From: Bactericera cockerelli
Taxonomy: Eukaryota > Arthropoda > Insecta > Hemiptera > Triozidae
Direction: 5' to 3'
Assembly (NCBI GenBank): GCA_024516035.1
Contig: CM044957.1
Location: 3,445,017 to 3,509,016 of the forward strand
DNA: 64,000 nt
A model generated the notes under the pieces. It did not search any database. It saw nothing but the letters and a program-made list of their open reading frames with translations, and was not told the origin of the DNA. A program made the position numbers and the translations under genes. Positions 41,070 through 53,790 of this stretch are shown here, one piece after another (within the stretch, counting starts at the first letter, position 1; every line of letters starts with the position of its first letter).

Positions 41070-44000
41070 AGAAGATGTATTGTTTATAATATCATTCTTG
41101 TACAAATAAATAAAAATATTCAATTCAATAAAAAAGTACATATTACAGGACATGAAATTTAATAGAATTCAATACAATATGTAGTGAACAAAGGGGGGAG
41201 GTTAAAGACTTGCGACTTTCTCCTCCATAAAACCCTAATATAGTTTTACTTTTTAATCTGCCATTAAACCCTCTTTGTGGTAAATAAAATCATCTTTTAT
41301 CACATAATGCCAGTGGCAAAAACAAGCTGTACAAAATAGAAGCCCATTAAATAGGGTGATTAAAAATCAATCATTAGTGTGATATTGATAAGTACACCCT
41401 TAAAAGACATTTATATAAGAAAAAGATAAGAGATAACAAAAAATCATGATGATCAACACCCCCTGTAATTGACTTGAAAAAAAAACGAAAAATAAATAAA
41501 TGAAATACTAAATATAAATACATAACTGTCTAGGTCCACCCTTACAGACATAACTTAGTTCATTCTGTACATAAATTAGTCCCATACAAACTTACAAAGA
41601 ATGGGTTAATTACTAGTCATCTAATACAGGAGTTCTGTTGTTGAATTAGGAAATACCAAAATAAATTATTCCTTGCAAACTTTTATACCCAGTATAAATT
41701 TGCTACCAAGAGTCAAACATGCATATTAAAACTCTATCTAAGTATTACTCACAATTTATTTACCTTCATACTCTATAAAATGTGTCATTGAAAATTGACA
41801 GTATGAAAATACCATGAGCATAATATTACGTGTTACAATCATTTGATGTAGGTGATTTGCAAAGCCCTTTTAATTCAAAGTGATCTGTATTGACAGTGAA
41901 ACAAAATTCTTTGTATTTTGTATTCTTTAAAATTAAGTGTTCAGTCATTTTAGTTTTGAAATTAACTACCTTGCCTGAACAGTTTCTACACTGTAGTTTG
42001 AATCTGACATCAACTCAAATCTTGTGATAAAAAAAATAAGTAGTTACTTGTCTGAGCAATAACCAGTGGCAGCATTAGTAGAGGGAAAAGAAAATTGTCT
42101 GGCTAAACAGAGAGAAGACCAGTGTCTTGTTAGAGGACTTTAAACTGAGAATGGACTAGCCAATCCTAACAAGCCAGGCTAGCTTGCAGTTTCCAAAGCC
42201 TTATAAAAAAAGCCCTTCTCATGATGGTTAATCACAGAAATATGTGGTTCAGATTGAGCCAACTTTTCTCTTAAGTTTGGCTGGAGACAATCAATCCCCC
42301 CCAGTTGAAGCCTAGCTGGTTACAACAACAACAATAAAAAAATGAGTATTAAGAAAAGTAAAGGAGACTCTTAGGGATGCAGTGCTACCAACAATTTTTT
42401 GAAGAGGCTTGTGCTTGATACACAACAAATAAATCATACTTCCACTTAACTTTCAACTCATTTCCACTTATTTGCATAACCTACATATAAAAAAACAGGG
42501 AAGAAGCATAACATACACAGAAAAACAGAATAATTATTGCTTCAAGATCTTCAGAAAAATATGAAAGCTAGTCTTTTTATTGTGTTACAAAATATAAGAG
42601 ATAAAGGGACCATGTCTTGGCAGAAAGTCAAAACAGCAAAGCACAGCCTTCTCTTTACACTACCTACACTAAACAAACATTTATCCAACCACTCCTAACC
42701 CAAACAAAACTGCAATATACAGAGTTTGTCAAAACTACAGTGAAGTACATAAGAAACCTTTTTATGTTGTTTCATTTTTCAGAATTGAAAATAAAAATAT
42801 CTCAAAGATGCTCTACAACAACATGTAGGCTGGACCCATATTGCATATCTTGATATAAAGACTCCTGATTAACTATCTTAGTTTCGGGACCAACAAAGTA
42901 GTGTGGGGACATTTTATGTGGGGTCAGCTGTCAGGAAATGGTGCCACAGAAGGGCAAAACACCACACCTTCCTGGGGTTTAAACAAAAAGATTTTCCTCC
43001 TTATTTTTTTTAAAAAAAGGCTGGACTCAACCACTGATGACACATGTGACCTCTGTGATCTAGAACCATCTCACCTTTGTAATTTTATTAGAGAGTGCAA
43101 GTTGTGTTGATAATGGCAAGAGTAAATATAGAAGCTCATCTACACCAGCCTTACAAGTCCTTAAAGGATGGCTACATGAGGAGATAAAGAAGAAGGTAGA
43201 TATTGCAGTGATAAGTAGAGTCCTGAACATACATTACTTTAATGTCAAAGATTTGAAAATGAGAGAAGGAGACATAAGAAGAAGAATTATATGCTGACAT
43301 TATAGGTAGTAGATAAAAAGGTAGAAAGTGAGAATAAGAGGCTGAAAATATTTAGTTTTACAAGAGATGTTAAGAGAAAGAAATTGAGAGATGAGAGAGC
43401 TTGGGCCCTTGATGTTATCCCAAGGTGAGCTAAAAAAAGCACATTTCAGGTCTTGATAAAATAATGAGTTGGAAAAGTCCATTTCAAATATTTTTTCTCT
43501 ATCTATCTTCTAGAAAACAGAAACATGTGAACTTAACATTTTTACTTCTTATTTAAATATGTTATATTGGCTGATTAAAAAGTCTTTTTATTCCAAAAGT
43601 TGTTTGGGAATTATTACTCTTCACTTCTTTCACTCTATTTTTTTCAAATCTTCTTGGGGTCAGCATTGATTAAATTGAGTATTGTTCTCCACTTGTTTCT
43701 GTCTAGGGCATCCTCCCTCTTCTAACCCTACACACTCAAGTCTTCCTCTACACTATCTCTTCATCTGACCTTCTGTCTTTTCCCAACTCAAGTTTCTCAA
43801 ATATTCCCGTTCACATAGTTTTCATCTTCTCTAAATGTTTCTAAACTATCTCAGTCTACTTTCTTGATTTTATCTTCCTAGATAGAAATGCTGTGAAAGC
43901 CACCTTCCTGCCCTCTAGCAGGTTGCCAAGATGACAAAGGGTACCTACTATATGTCTGTGTCAAAATAACAATGAAGATGAAAATGCAAACCAGGTTAAA

Positions 44001-44729
44001 CATTATAATGCATTCTTTATTATAATGTGGTCTAAGGGCTGACTTTTATGGTAAAATAAGATTATAACAAAGATAAGCTATACTGTCCTTCAAGTAAGAG
44101 GTTTAGTAGAAGTTTAGCTTAGGCAGCATACTTGATAGGGCAATTTTCAGCCAAATTGAAGTTTCACTTTCTGGGGGGGGGGGGGGGGGAAATACAAGAA
44201 CTCTACTTAAAGGATTTTTTTTTTTTGTTATCTTGAAACATTCAGGGCACAATTAATAGACATTTTTCTAATAGCTCTGTGGCACTAAGTCATGGATTGC
44301 GTACTGTGTAAGATAGGGAAAATCAACACTTACCAACGACTTAAGTTATTGATGTTGTCTATTAATTCTGCCCTCAGTGCCACTTATCTTGAAATATCCC
44401 GTGCAAAATTAATAGACAAAATTGAGTTCTTAAATCACAACTTAGCACTGTACACAAAATCTAGACTTAGTGCCACAGAGGTATTGAAAAATCATCTTTT
44501 GATTCTCCCCTCAGTGTCAATTATCCTGTAAACCATAACAGATATCCCAAAAGTTCTCATTTTTCTCAGGTACATATTAGAATGGGACGGACAGTCATTG
44601 GTTAAATTACTAGGGCACAATCAGTGACGAGTAGACATGCTTGTACCTTTCCATTATCATATTTTTTATATTATTATTCTTAATAAGAAAAAATTGAATT
44701 AATTATTCGGTGAGAATCTTATACATTAC
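41070..44729. other. Upstream or intronic region of the TTLL4-like gene, mostly unassigned
   Basis: A copy of dispersed repeat K lies at 42105-42330 (AAGTTTGGCTGGAGACAATC, AAGCCTAGCTGGTTACAACA). A 16-17 base G run lies near 44174. At 44245-44525 there is sequence with AATTAATAGAC and its complement in inverted array, which recurs at 48835-48965. The rest is AT-rich without clear coding. Confidence 0.45.
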
Positions 44730-44878
44730 CTAATCCAGGGGCTGGTGATAGTACTGATTGTCCTGACTCCCAAGTGGGAGAGATGAACTTGATATAAGGC
44801 AGGGGGTCAGGCACAATCGATGATAGGGATTCTAGAACTGCTTCACTCTCATGCTGGTCAAATGAACAGAAATTTCGA
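44730..44878 (-). CDS. Candidate upstream coding exon
   Basis: The minus strand has an acceptor TGTCTGTAG, an open frame RNFCSFDQHESEAVLESLSS, IVPDPLPYIKFISPTWESGQ and SVLSPAPGL, and a donor G|GTAATG. The codon pattern and composition look coding, and it lies upstream of the TTLL4 exon at 40796. It ends in phase 1 whereas the exon at 40796 reads in phase 0, so another exon would be needed between them. It could also belong to an unrelated gene. Confidence 0.45.
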
Positions 44879-45671
44879 CTACAGACACACTATGGTTTCT
44901 AGTTAATTGACACATAAAAATAGATGGTAAAATACGTTAATTTCAACTAATGAAACAACTATTAAAGTTTCAAAAGCTCTGATAAAAAGAAAATTCACTT
45001 CCGTGACTTCCGTCTTCAATTCTTTACGTTCCCATTTTTCCATTGACCCATTCTTCTTCTTCAACACTTCAACCCAGACCTCCTTTTCCTCTTTTTCAAA
45101 ACAAACAGAAATCTTGACTTCATTTTTAAAATCGATTATCGAATCGAGGAGATTTATCGAGTTTTCAACTCGGAATATTTGGATCCAAAATACAGGGTGG
45201 GGCTTGCAGAATTATTTTTTTGAAATGTCGAAAAAAGCGGCATTTTACCATAGATTTAGGGTTTTCATGAAATTGTATGGTTTGATCAGTAATCAAAGAC
45301 GAAAATCGCTAAAATTACATTGCGAGCATAGGGAATTCGGTTTTTTTGCCCTTACGGGCTCACGGCAACGCTGTGAGCCTTGGCTTCAGCTGTGATTACA
45401 CAGGGAAAATAGGGAGTTGTTTAACTATTATTTTAAATCTATGCATTTTACTTAGGTTCAGGTACTTAGGTTCGTAGTTACATGACTTTTGTTAATGGAA
45501 AATTAGAAATTTCGGTGTGCGGTCACACAGCACAATGGTCTTTCAGCATAAAATATCGGTAATCGAGTTCATTCAGCATAAAATTTCAAAAATCGTGTTC
45601 TTACAGCACAAAAATTTCTAATATCGAGGTCGCAAAGCACAATTTTTCTTTCGATACCGGGGAACATGGTA

Positions 45672-45925
45672 ATATGTGTCACTGATATTGAGCAACTCCT
45701 AGCGAGCTTAGGGTATTGGATGGGAGACAAATCAAATTCGAACCCTCGTAATACCTGGCTAATCCCGGCCCAACCCAAACTGGATTAGGTTAGCTGGTTG
45801 CACTGAGAATGATCTCAGTGGCTGCTTGGCAAGTTTTCAGCGAAGAGAGGGTAAAACATCCATCTCGATATGACCTTGAATGGTAACACGTGGTCATCTG
45901 ACGAGGGATTTATACCCACTAAAAA
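45672..45925 (+). mobile_element. 5S rRNA-derived SINE, diverged copy
   Basis: TTGAGCAACTCCTAGCGAGC and TATTGGATGGGAGACAAATC match the 3' half of the 5S-like head. The tail includes CCGGCCCAACCCAAACTGGA and GATATGACCTTGAATGG. Confidence 0.7.
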
Positions 45926-46154
45926 CTCACCCAAAAGTTTCTGGTTGGTAAAGTTTTTTCCCTTGGCTGGCATCGTATTTGAATTTTTTAAAGTTCTGTT
46001 CGTAGTACGCCCCTAGATGAAAAACGGATGCTCTTTTTTTAGATTTCTTAATGTATTTTAAAATAATCACAAGGCGTAAAATCTGCGGATGAAGCTATCC
46101 CAGGAATATTACCTTTTAAATAAATTAAAAGCCAGGGAAACTTTTATAAAAATA

Positions 46155-46330
46155 ACACTTTTTAGTGGAAGCTATAACCACCAGACGTGGTTAATGCTCA
46201 AAGCATTTTCTACCACCTAACCCTCAGAGTCTTGTTATTATGTGGTCACAAACTCAAGAAATTCAACTGATCCCTGCGCTACCTGGATTACCAGACTAGT
46301 GGCGCGTTAACCACATGACTACCAGTAATA
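46155..46330 (-). mobile_element. SINE, family A, inverted copy with internal deletion
   Basis: The tail lies at 46160-46260. The head end, GTTAACCACATGACTACCAG, lies at about 46307. The segment between tail and B box is shortened. Confidence 0.8.
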
Positions 46331-46387
46331 ATGACGAAATTTTTTCGCGTAGGTAATAATATATGCCGAAGAATAGCTGAGTATAGT

Positions 46388-46575
46388 AATAGGTATTCGT
46401 TGCCAGCCTCCGTGGTTCTGGTGTCAGATAATAATAATATACTAGCTTGCCATATGGATGGACCCTTGTTCGAATCCCCAAACCCACAAAAAGATTGTAA
46501 TAAATTTTTTGTTACAGTCAACGGTTACAGTTCTTTTTGTAGAGGACAGCACCTTCCGGTGCGCTCGTGTTAACT
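46388..46575 (+). mobile_element. Chimeric SINE with E-like head and D-like body
   Basis: TTGCCAGCCTCCGTGGTTCT is followed by a microsatellite, then ACTAGCTTGCCATATGG and CACCTTCCGGTGCGCTCGTG of family D. Confidence 0.6.
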
Positions 46576-46884
46576 CGTAATGATAGCAACTTCCATAACT
46601 CCATACATTGAAAAAGGTTTGAACTTTGAACTCATTTGAATTCATACCCAAATGATATTTTGAAAAAATTAAGAAAACACCTAACTGCTACTTGACAGGA
46701 TATTATTGGAAATATTCGTGATTTCGTGTGTGATAAATACACTCCAAGGCAGAAATAACAGGACACTTGTTGTTTTTGCATTTGACTCCATGTATATCCT
46801 GATAGACTAAATTTGCCTTACTTTTTTGTGATTAAAATTTTCTAGGTATTTTTCGTTTGATAGAAAAGTAACAGTATGATGATG

Positions 46885-47162
46885 CTTTTTCTTTGTGTTA
46901 TTATGTCACAATTTTAGTGGGTAGCGCAGAATCATAGGACTTTACCACTTTAATTTACAATATCTTGTATTATTTTTTTGCCTAAGATTCTGCCACTGGT
47001 CGCTGCTTTACATTAAAGCAGCTACTCATTTTTCCTCACGAGGTATGAGTGGACCCGAACATCCAAGTACAGAGCAGAAAAAATCCTCCCCCGCTGGGAA
47101 TCGAACCCAGGTCACCATGTGTGCAATGCCTAGGGCGCTAACTCGCTCTGCCACAGTGACTA
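46885..47162. mobile_element. Repeat J followed by inverted SINE family G
   Basis: GTGGGTAGCGCAGAATCATA lies at 46918. From 46985 the sequence is an inverted family G SINE with CTGGGAATCGAACCCAGGTC and CACGAGGTATGAGTGGACCC. The two are found together again at 57250-57462. Confidence 0.75.
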
Positions 47163-47164
47163 CT

Positions 47165-48240
47165 ATAGAAAAGTAACAGTATGGAGAATAATACTAAACA
47201 GAAAAAAACATTTTAAACTAAATTTGGTCATTTTTTTCTCGATAGAAAACAAAGCGTATGATTTTTTTTTTTCATTTAGTAAAACTTATTAGGTAGGTAC
47301 CTGAAAAGTTAAACATGTACAAAAGGTACATGTCTTCTGACACAATGTCTTCTGTTCAGTATCTCCATACTGTTCGTTCTCTATCAAAGCAATAATAGAT
47401 TGAAAATTTTAACTTCAATTTTAAAATGCAGTCAAATGGAAAAACATCAATTGTCCGATTAATTCTGTCGGTGAGTATATTTATTATGTGTTTCATTCTT
47501 TTTGTTCACATTCACTACCTTTTTATTTATTGAAATATCAATTATTTTTAAATATTATTATCGTTACTCGATTCTGTGATAATCGTCCATAGTAATCGCA
47601 TAGCGTTAATCGTCAGACCACGAGTCTTCTACAGTGTTGCATTGAAATCAGCTAATACACAACCTCGATTTTTTTTCACGGAACATTCATTTTCCGTCTG
47701 CTGCTTCTTGGAACAGAAGAGAAAATTTTAATAAGAAAATGAAATTAATATACCTACATTCCTATATATTATAAGTACAAAATAACTTTTAAAAAAATGT
47801 CGCGCCATTGTTCAATACTTGTTTGACGCACGACCTTAACCCATAGATGTAAAATGCCTTAACCCTAAATACAATGTTGCCAAATGGGATTCAGAATCAC
47901 AGCTGATTCAAATGATTTTTCTTCTGTTGGAGTTGGAATGTAAACAAAAGATTTGAATTTTAAATTTTCGAAAATTTAACATCAACAAATGAACAATACG
48001 AATTATAAATTCACTGTATTTAATAAAGAAGTATTTATCTTTACCTTTTTTTATATTTAATTTATTTTCTTAACTATGTATTCGTTCTATTAGTTTTAAA
48101 CTTCATTTATAATCTTTTGGGCTTGAGAGCGTGTTGTTTCCATATGGGAATACACTTTTGAAGGAGGAAGAGGGGTCTTATCCAGTAGAGATAAAGCATA
48201 GCTAGAGCTGCAAGCTGGCAAAGGATCGCAGTCTTCCTTG
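47165..48240. other. Region upstream of the acid phosphatase first exon
   Basis: The sequence is AT-rich with no recognised repeat head. It presumably contains the promoter of the acid phosphatase gene, but no TATA box or initiator could be supported. Confidence 0.4.
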
Positions 48241-48291
48241 GAGGTAGCCCCCTAACAGAAGTGTTTGTCTCCATGCTCCTCTGAGTTCAGC

Positions 48292-48378
48292 ATGCTTTCC
48301 TTCAACCTGGTCCTCGTGTTTTGTGTTGTGCTGTCTCTGTCCACCTTTGTCCAAGGAGAACTTGTGTTTGTCTCAATA
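48292..48378 (+). CDS. Acid phosphatase, exon 1 (signal peptide)
   Basis: The ATG at 48292 opens MLSFNLVLVFCVVLSLSTFV QGELVFVSI, with a hydrophobic core and likely cleavage after VQG. The donor GTAAGT follows at 48379. The exon is 29 codons and ends in phase 0; the next exon supplies LFRHGDRTP, so the join reads ELVFVSILFRHGD as expected for the family. A short upstream frame (ATG at 48273, stop within four codons) precedes it. Confidence 0.9.
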
Positions 48379-48402
48379 GTAAGTGTTTCTTTTTTGTTTT
48401 AT

Positions 48403-48626
48403 GCTCAGTTCTACGGATCTTGGAAAACACCTGAAAAACATGAAACCGGGGATTGGGATTTTTTTCACGGTATTTTTTTTTGGTAATATATGCCTGAGGC
48501 ATATATTACATATTTTGATAAGCAAAACCCTCAATTTTAATGCTCTATCGCTAATTTGTCAAATCCTTTTCGAACTAACATTTCCAATCCCCGGTTTCGT
48601 GTTTTTCAAGATCCGTAGAATCGAGC
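48403..48626. mobile_element. MITE-like inverted repeat in intron 1
   Basis: The inverted ends (CTACGGATCTTG, AAACCGGGGATTGG and their complements) enclose a central palindrome, GTAATATATGCC and GGCATATATTAC around GAG. The element starts about 25 bp from the exon 1 donor. Confidence 0.7.
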
Positions 48627-48649
48627 TTTAGGCTCAAGTTCATAGTTGC

Positions 48650-51500
48650 TAATAAGCAGTGAAATAAATCACCTTTACTTACTATCAAATGGCTAATTAT
48701 GGTGCAAACAACCTGTATAATGACAAGGTTAAAGCACTTACAAGAATGAAAAAGAAGAAGAAGAAAAAAAAAAAAAAAAAAAAAAGGCTAATATGCTGAC
48801 TATGCACTCCACTGCTAGTCTAGTAAAAGGGTTAAATTAATAGACATTTTTGTAATATCTCTGTTTAGCTAAGTCTACATTTTGCTTATTGTCTTAGATG
48901 GGGAAAACCGATGCTAAGTCATGACTTAAGTTCTCAATTTTGTCTGTTAATTTTGCCCTAGGTCTATAATACAGATAAGTAGGCTGTCGCAACAAAGACC
49001 CGGGACCTGGACCTAGATTCAAACAATTTCTGGGATTCCATTGAAGCTGCTTTTACATTAATTTAATAACATGGTTAGATTATTCTGCATAGTACCTGAG
49101 CTAACCTATAGTCTGGGGCTCTGTTGTGGTTGTGCACTAGAGAGAAAATGTTCAAAGTCAAATTGACCTCTGTATAAGAGAAAATTTACCTCTGTATTAA
49201 GGCTATATTGTTAAGAAATAATAGGTACTCTATAAAGAAAGGTACCTAGGCTTGGTTAATGCTAAAAGCATCTTCAGTAAATGTCAATTTTAGAGAGCAA
49301 GCCTAATCATGGCTAAGATGAGGTATATTTCACTTTCTAATGTGTTCAGGAGACTGATTCTGATGTGTACCTAAATTAAAGAAGTCCATTTTCTAGGTAG
49401 TTTCATGTTCACTTATTTTGCCCCTCAGAACCTTGATTTTTAATTATCTTTAAATAATATCAAATAAGTTCTCAGACTTGACCCCCCTAATCAATGTGTA
49501 ATTAACCCAAAAACAACATCTTTAACTTAGATCTCTGAATTTTTTTAATATCAGAAAAAATTCTGCTCTAAACCAAGACCATGTGTCAAATAAAAATAAA
49601 GTATTATCTTTCTATCATGTAGGTACCAGTCACATGAGTCACAACTCACAACAGATGTTATATTCCTTAGTGTCATTGCTCTGTGACACTCAACAAGTCA
49701 ACAATTTATATTATTTCTAGTTTTTGTACCACATGTCAATCTATACAGTAAATAAAAAATTAATTGAAAAACACAATAATGTAATTTTAACATCCTCATT
49801 TAATTGAGTACCCATGTGACCAAAAAATAATAATAAAACTGAGGTTTAGATGGTAGAAAATACTTTGAGCATTTACCTTGCCTTCTACTAAATAAATATG
49901 TAGTCAGGTATTAAAGTACATACCTATCTATATGACTGTATAATAGTAATACAAATTATGTGAAACCCTTCATATCAAGCTCATTGATTAGTTTAATTCA
50001 AAGCAATAATACCTAATTTATGTGTAAAATGATTTTTTTGTCCACCATATTTCTAAACCCTCCACTTCTCTTTGGAAAATTAATGTTATTCAATTAATCA
50101 CATTCTTTAGGGAGGTTTATCAATAAAATTAATCTCTGACTAGCACTAATCAGTTGATTAGTGCTGTTGGTGTGTTTATCAATAATTTTTTGAACAATGT
50201 ATTTGGAAGTAAACCATTGATCAAATAAAATCAAGTGATTACTGTTCTGATTATTATTTTTTTTTTTTCTTCAATTGTGAGCATTCATCACCATTGAGTA
50301 GCAATGTGTGTTCAATGGTCACCAAACTTGATATGTTCCTCAAGTTTATTCAAGGAGGCTTATAATTAACAAGGGCCCCTAGAACTAAGTTAATGAAAGT
50401 CTGATGTTTCCACTTCTTTACTGACTTTACTCAAGGTGGAAAAGTGAAAAATACAGACGTTATGCTTTAAGTATGCTTTTACACCATCAGCTCAGGTGGG
50501 CTAAGTCCAATTCCATAGAGATGCCCGTCTCCAAATACAAGTTTACTATATCCTATTTATTCTGTAATAACATTTTGGTATTATACACAATAATCCTTGC
50601 ATTGCAAGCTTGAAACCCATCAGGTGAACATTTAAAAGGTAAATATTTCTTTTTGATGTGCCTGTATGAGCAGTTGAGCACTATAAGCAGGCACTGTATT
50701 CCCCACTTTGATTACATGTAATTATTACTTTCCTTAACTTATTAATACTTTCTCTCACCTATAAGATAAAAGAAAGTATTGTTTTTCTTTACATTGTATT
50801 CTCTCATGTCACATAAATGTGTGTAAAGACCTTTACAAGTGGGTGAGCTGTTTTGATAACAAGAAACACTTTGACCTTTTGTTCAAATCAGATTACCTTT
50901 CCGTACGTACAGCTACACCTATCAAATTTTGTTGCAATCAATTGAGTAATCTCTAGATATTTGTTTTAATCTAAGAGAACCTTACCCTGGTTTGTTTGTT
51001 CGTAGTTTTGATAATTAACACTATTAACATAATTATTTACCTATGAATTAATTAGGAAAATGTGGTTAGTTCGTCACGTTTTTTATTTGTTGGTTTAGAG
51101 ATGAAATACAGGGTGTTACAATATGATCAGCATACAATTTATTGTATTTTTTGTTTGTTTGAGAAAAGACTTTTATTTACAAGTAACAATTACAAAGAAA
51201 GAGACAAAATTGATAACAAAAAAGAAAACAAGTTGGATGGGTGAAAATTCAAATTCAAACTCACGATAGCCCCACTCAGGCTCAGTGTGGGCATGGATGT
51301 AAATGGGAATTACCCTTTTTTTAAATAAACCATACAAGAAAATGCTTTGGGTCCATGTTTTTTTTTTTTAAATGTATATTTCATTGCTGGGTCTGGCTGG
51401 GGGACTATAAAGAGGGAGTAGACCAGCATTGGCTTGGTTCTGAGGGCCCTTGTCAAGTGCTGATTTATTCCTCCACTGTCTGGCTACCATCGTTCACGAT
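48650..51500. other. Intron 1, mostly unassigned
   Basis: At 48835-48965 there is a copy of the AATTAATAGACA repeat also found at 44245. At 49810-49890 there is a diverged family A SINE tail, and at 51400-51490 a fragment of repeat K. The remaining sequence is AT-rich without features I can support. Confidence 0.45.
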
Positions 51501-51522
51501 GACGTATAAATAACAATTAATA

Positions 51523-52585
51523 TACAGGGTGATTCAGAAAAGTACCGTCAAACGTTAACCACATATTCTATGGGCTAGTTAAGGAGGGGTCAACTCTATA
51601 AAAGAAAGTGCGCAAATGCTTCCTAACGGAGGTACACGCCCCTTAAGGTGTTTTTAAACAATCGAAATTTTCATTTTACGGCTTACCTATTTGGGATATC
51701 GCAATGTGGTAAAAAAATCACTCTCAATACTAGATAGCACCTTTCTTTTGGCACAAAATTTAACACCATTCCAATGTCAGGGGCGGTCTCAGGAGGGTCA
51801 GATGGTAGAAAAAAGGTTCTAACTTTTTAGTCGTTCCTTGTAATTGAATTTGGTTTTCACCCTTTTAAAACGTCTGTCATTGTCTACAAAAATGTTCTGA
51901 ATAATTTTTTTCTCAAACCAACACAAACGCTTGAAAATCGAAATTGAAGGGCTTGAGCCAAAATAAGATTTACAGCAAATGTTCCACATGGGCTCCTCTG
52001 GCTTCAATGCAGACCTCCATACGCCTTCGAAAAGATTGACGAACACGTTAAAATATTCCAGGTGTATTTCTTTGTTAAATAATGAATTGGCTGAAAATTC
52101 TTGTTCTAAAATTGTATGCTAGTTGCATAGGTTTCAAAATTTAATGCGGTTTTAAAATCTTCAATTTCAATTTTCAAGCGTTTGTGTTGGTTTGAGAAAA
52201 AAATTATTCAGAACATTTTTGTAGACAATGACAGACATTTTAATAGGGTGAAAACCAAATTCAATTACAAGCAATGACTAAAAAGTTAGAACCTTTTTTC
52301 TACCATCTGACCCTCCTGAGACCGCCCCTGACATTGGAATGGTGTTAAATTTTGTGCCAAAAGAAAGGTGCTATCTAGTATTGAGAGTGATTTTTTTACC
52401 ACATTGCGATATCCCAAATAGGTAAGCCGTACAATGAAAATTTCGATTGTTTAAAAACACCTTAAGGGGCGTGTACCTCCGTTAGGAGGCATTTGCGCAC
52501 TTTCTTTTATAGAGTTGACCCCTCCTTAACTAGCCCATAGAATATGTGGTTAACGTTTGACGGTACTTTTCTGAATCACCCTGTA
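51523..52585. mobile_element. DNA transposon relic with about 430-bp inverted arms
   Basis: The element begins CAGGGTGATTCAGAAAAGTA and ends with the complement, flanked by TA. The two arms of about 430 bp are nearly identical in opposite orientation, around a loop of about 200 bp. The loop encodes on the minus strand VRQSFRRRMEVCIEARGAHV EHLL before a stop. This resembles the C-terminal end of a transposase-type protein, which is an inference. Confidence 0.85.
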
Positions 52586-53002
52586 TAGACTCGTAACTAT
52601 AAAATCCCTGTCTGAGCATCTTAGGCCATGTAAGGGAGAGGTATTCTAATGACTATTGAACGTTATTGTTTTTTTTTTTTTTTTTATTAATATTATGGGA
52701 AATGGTGAAATGAAACAAAAAGATAAGAGAAGAGATAAAATTAATAGCCCACCAGAATTAATGACTTATCATCCTTATCAACTGCAACATGGTGTCACAA
52801 AGACATGACAGTGTTTGTACAAATAGATGATAACTGCAGTTTCTTCGATACCTCTGCTCTATGACAGAGAGAGGAGGGTTCAAATCTAGGTGGAAACAAT
52901 TAATTTTAACTTTGAAAAATACCCCATAGTTCTGTTGCTACGTTTCACTGTACAAACACGTACAATATAGCAGGTAGGCATTCCTGTAAGATAAATGAGC
53001 GC

Positions 53003-53345
53003 ATTGGCTGGCTTGCCACGAGGAAGGTCCCGGGTTCGAATCCCAGAGTCGACGAAAAAAATTGTTTTCAAAACTTGGTTGCAGTTGTTTGTAAGAGATA
53101 ACTTCCGGTGCACTCATGTTGACCCAGTACCTAAATGGGAAGTATTTTATTCTCTAACTTTTTGTTAAATGGTTATATTGGATTCTTTCCGTTAATAAAA
53201 GTGCCTTTGAGCACCATTACCATACCATAGTATTGTGTCACTACTCGCCCATCAGAGGGGAGGCATACTCCGGGATGGGCAAGCTACAAGATAGACCACA
53301 AGCGTCTGCAGTAGCTGTAGTTTCATGGCTACGAAATAATAAGGT
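53003..53345 (+). mobile_element. SINE, family D, with an insertion
   Basis: The head GGCTTGCCACGAGGAAGGTC and GGTTCGAATCCCAGAGTCG is followed by the tail, which is split at about 53145-53232 by an unrelated 88-bp segment flanked by GTATT. Confidence 0.75.
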
Positions 53346-53635
53346 TTTAGTGGGAATGGCGCACTGTTTCAAGCGTTCGAAACCCGCACTTCGTCTTGAA
53401 TAATTTTCTGGTCCAATAAAATAACAGTAGCGAAGCACTGTTGAAACAGTTAGTTGTATAGAAAACATTGCAAATAACTTGTGATTATAGTAATTACTAC
53501 ACAGTTCATCATCATCATAGGGTAGCGTCATCGTGAACGATTGTAGCCAGACAGTGGAGGAATGACTCAGCACTTCTACTACTGTCTTTAAAAGGAAGCT
53601 AATAATTGACAAGGGCCCCCAGAACCAAGCCAATG

Positions 53636-53790
53636 CTGGTCTACTCCCTGTTTATAGTTCCCCAGCCAGACTACTGGTCTACTCTCTGTTTATACTCCCC
53701 CAGCCACACTTCTGGTCTACTCCCTGTTTGTAGTCCCCCAGCCACACTTCTGGTCTACTCCCTGTTTATAGTCCCCCAGACAGACTGGCC
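53636..53790. repeat. 38-bp tandem repeat from repeat K, four copies
   Basis: Each unit contains TGGTCTACTCCCTGTTTATA and GTCCCCCAGCCACAC. The same phrase (GACTATAAACAGGGAG) occurs once in dispersed repeat K, which is the likely source. Confidence 0.85.

Larger units (their letters stand above)
8663..44878 (-). other. TTLL4: TTLL4-like tubulin polyglutamylase gene (gene level)
   Basis: This entry groups the minus-strand exons listed separately. Read in order from 40796 to 11646, they encode a Pro/Ser-rich N-terminus, then the N-lobe (RLFPTHTAKHLKWKL), the conserved GRKDRLWKNL segment, the ATP-grasp core (IVKPPASARGVGIKV, FDLRLYVLVTS, MHLTNYSIN, SYELFGIDILLD, LLEVNISPSLHSSSP), and a C-terminal segment with SHKYFQWFEGPRYYN. 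TTLL4 family enzymes add glutamate side chains to tubulin and some other proteins using ATP. The KPP...G ATP-binding loop and the E/N metal-binding positions (LLEVN) are present, so the catalytic core looks intact. The true 5' end is not established, and the last exon is uncertain. Confidence 0.9.

Noticed and set aside
44173..44190. G run as a possible quadruplex regulatory element
   Set aside because: It is a plain homopolymer of uncertain length and there is nothing else to support function.
45003..45395. 130-codon plus-strand frame
   Set aside because: There are no family motifs, the composition is Phe/Ser-rich and AT-driven, and no splice context was seen.
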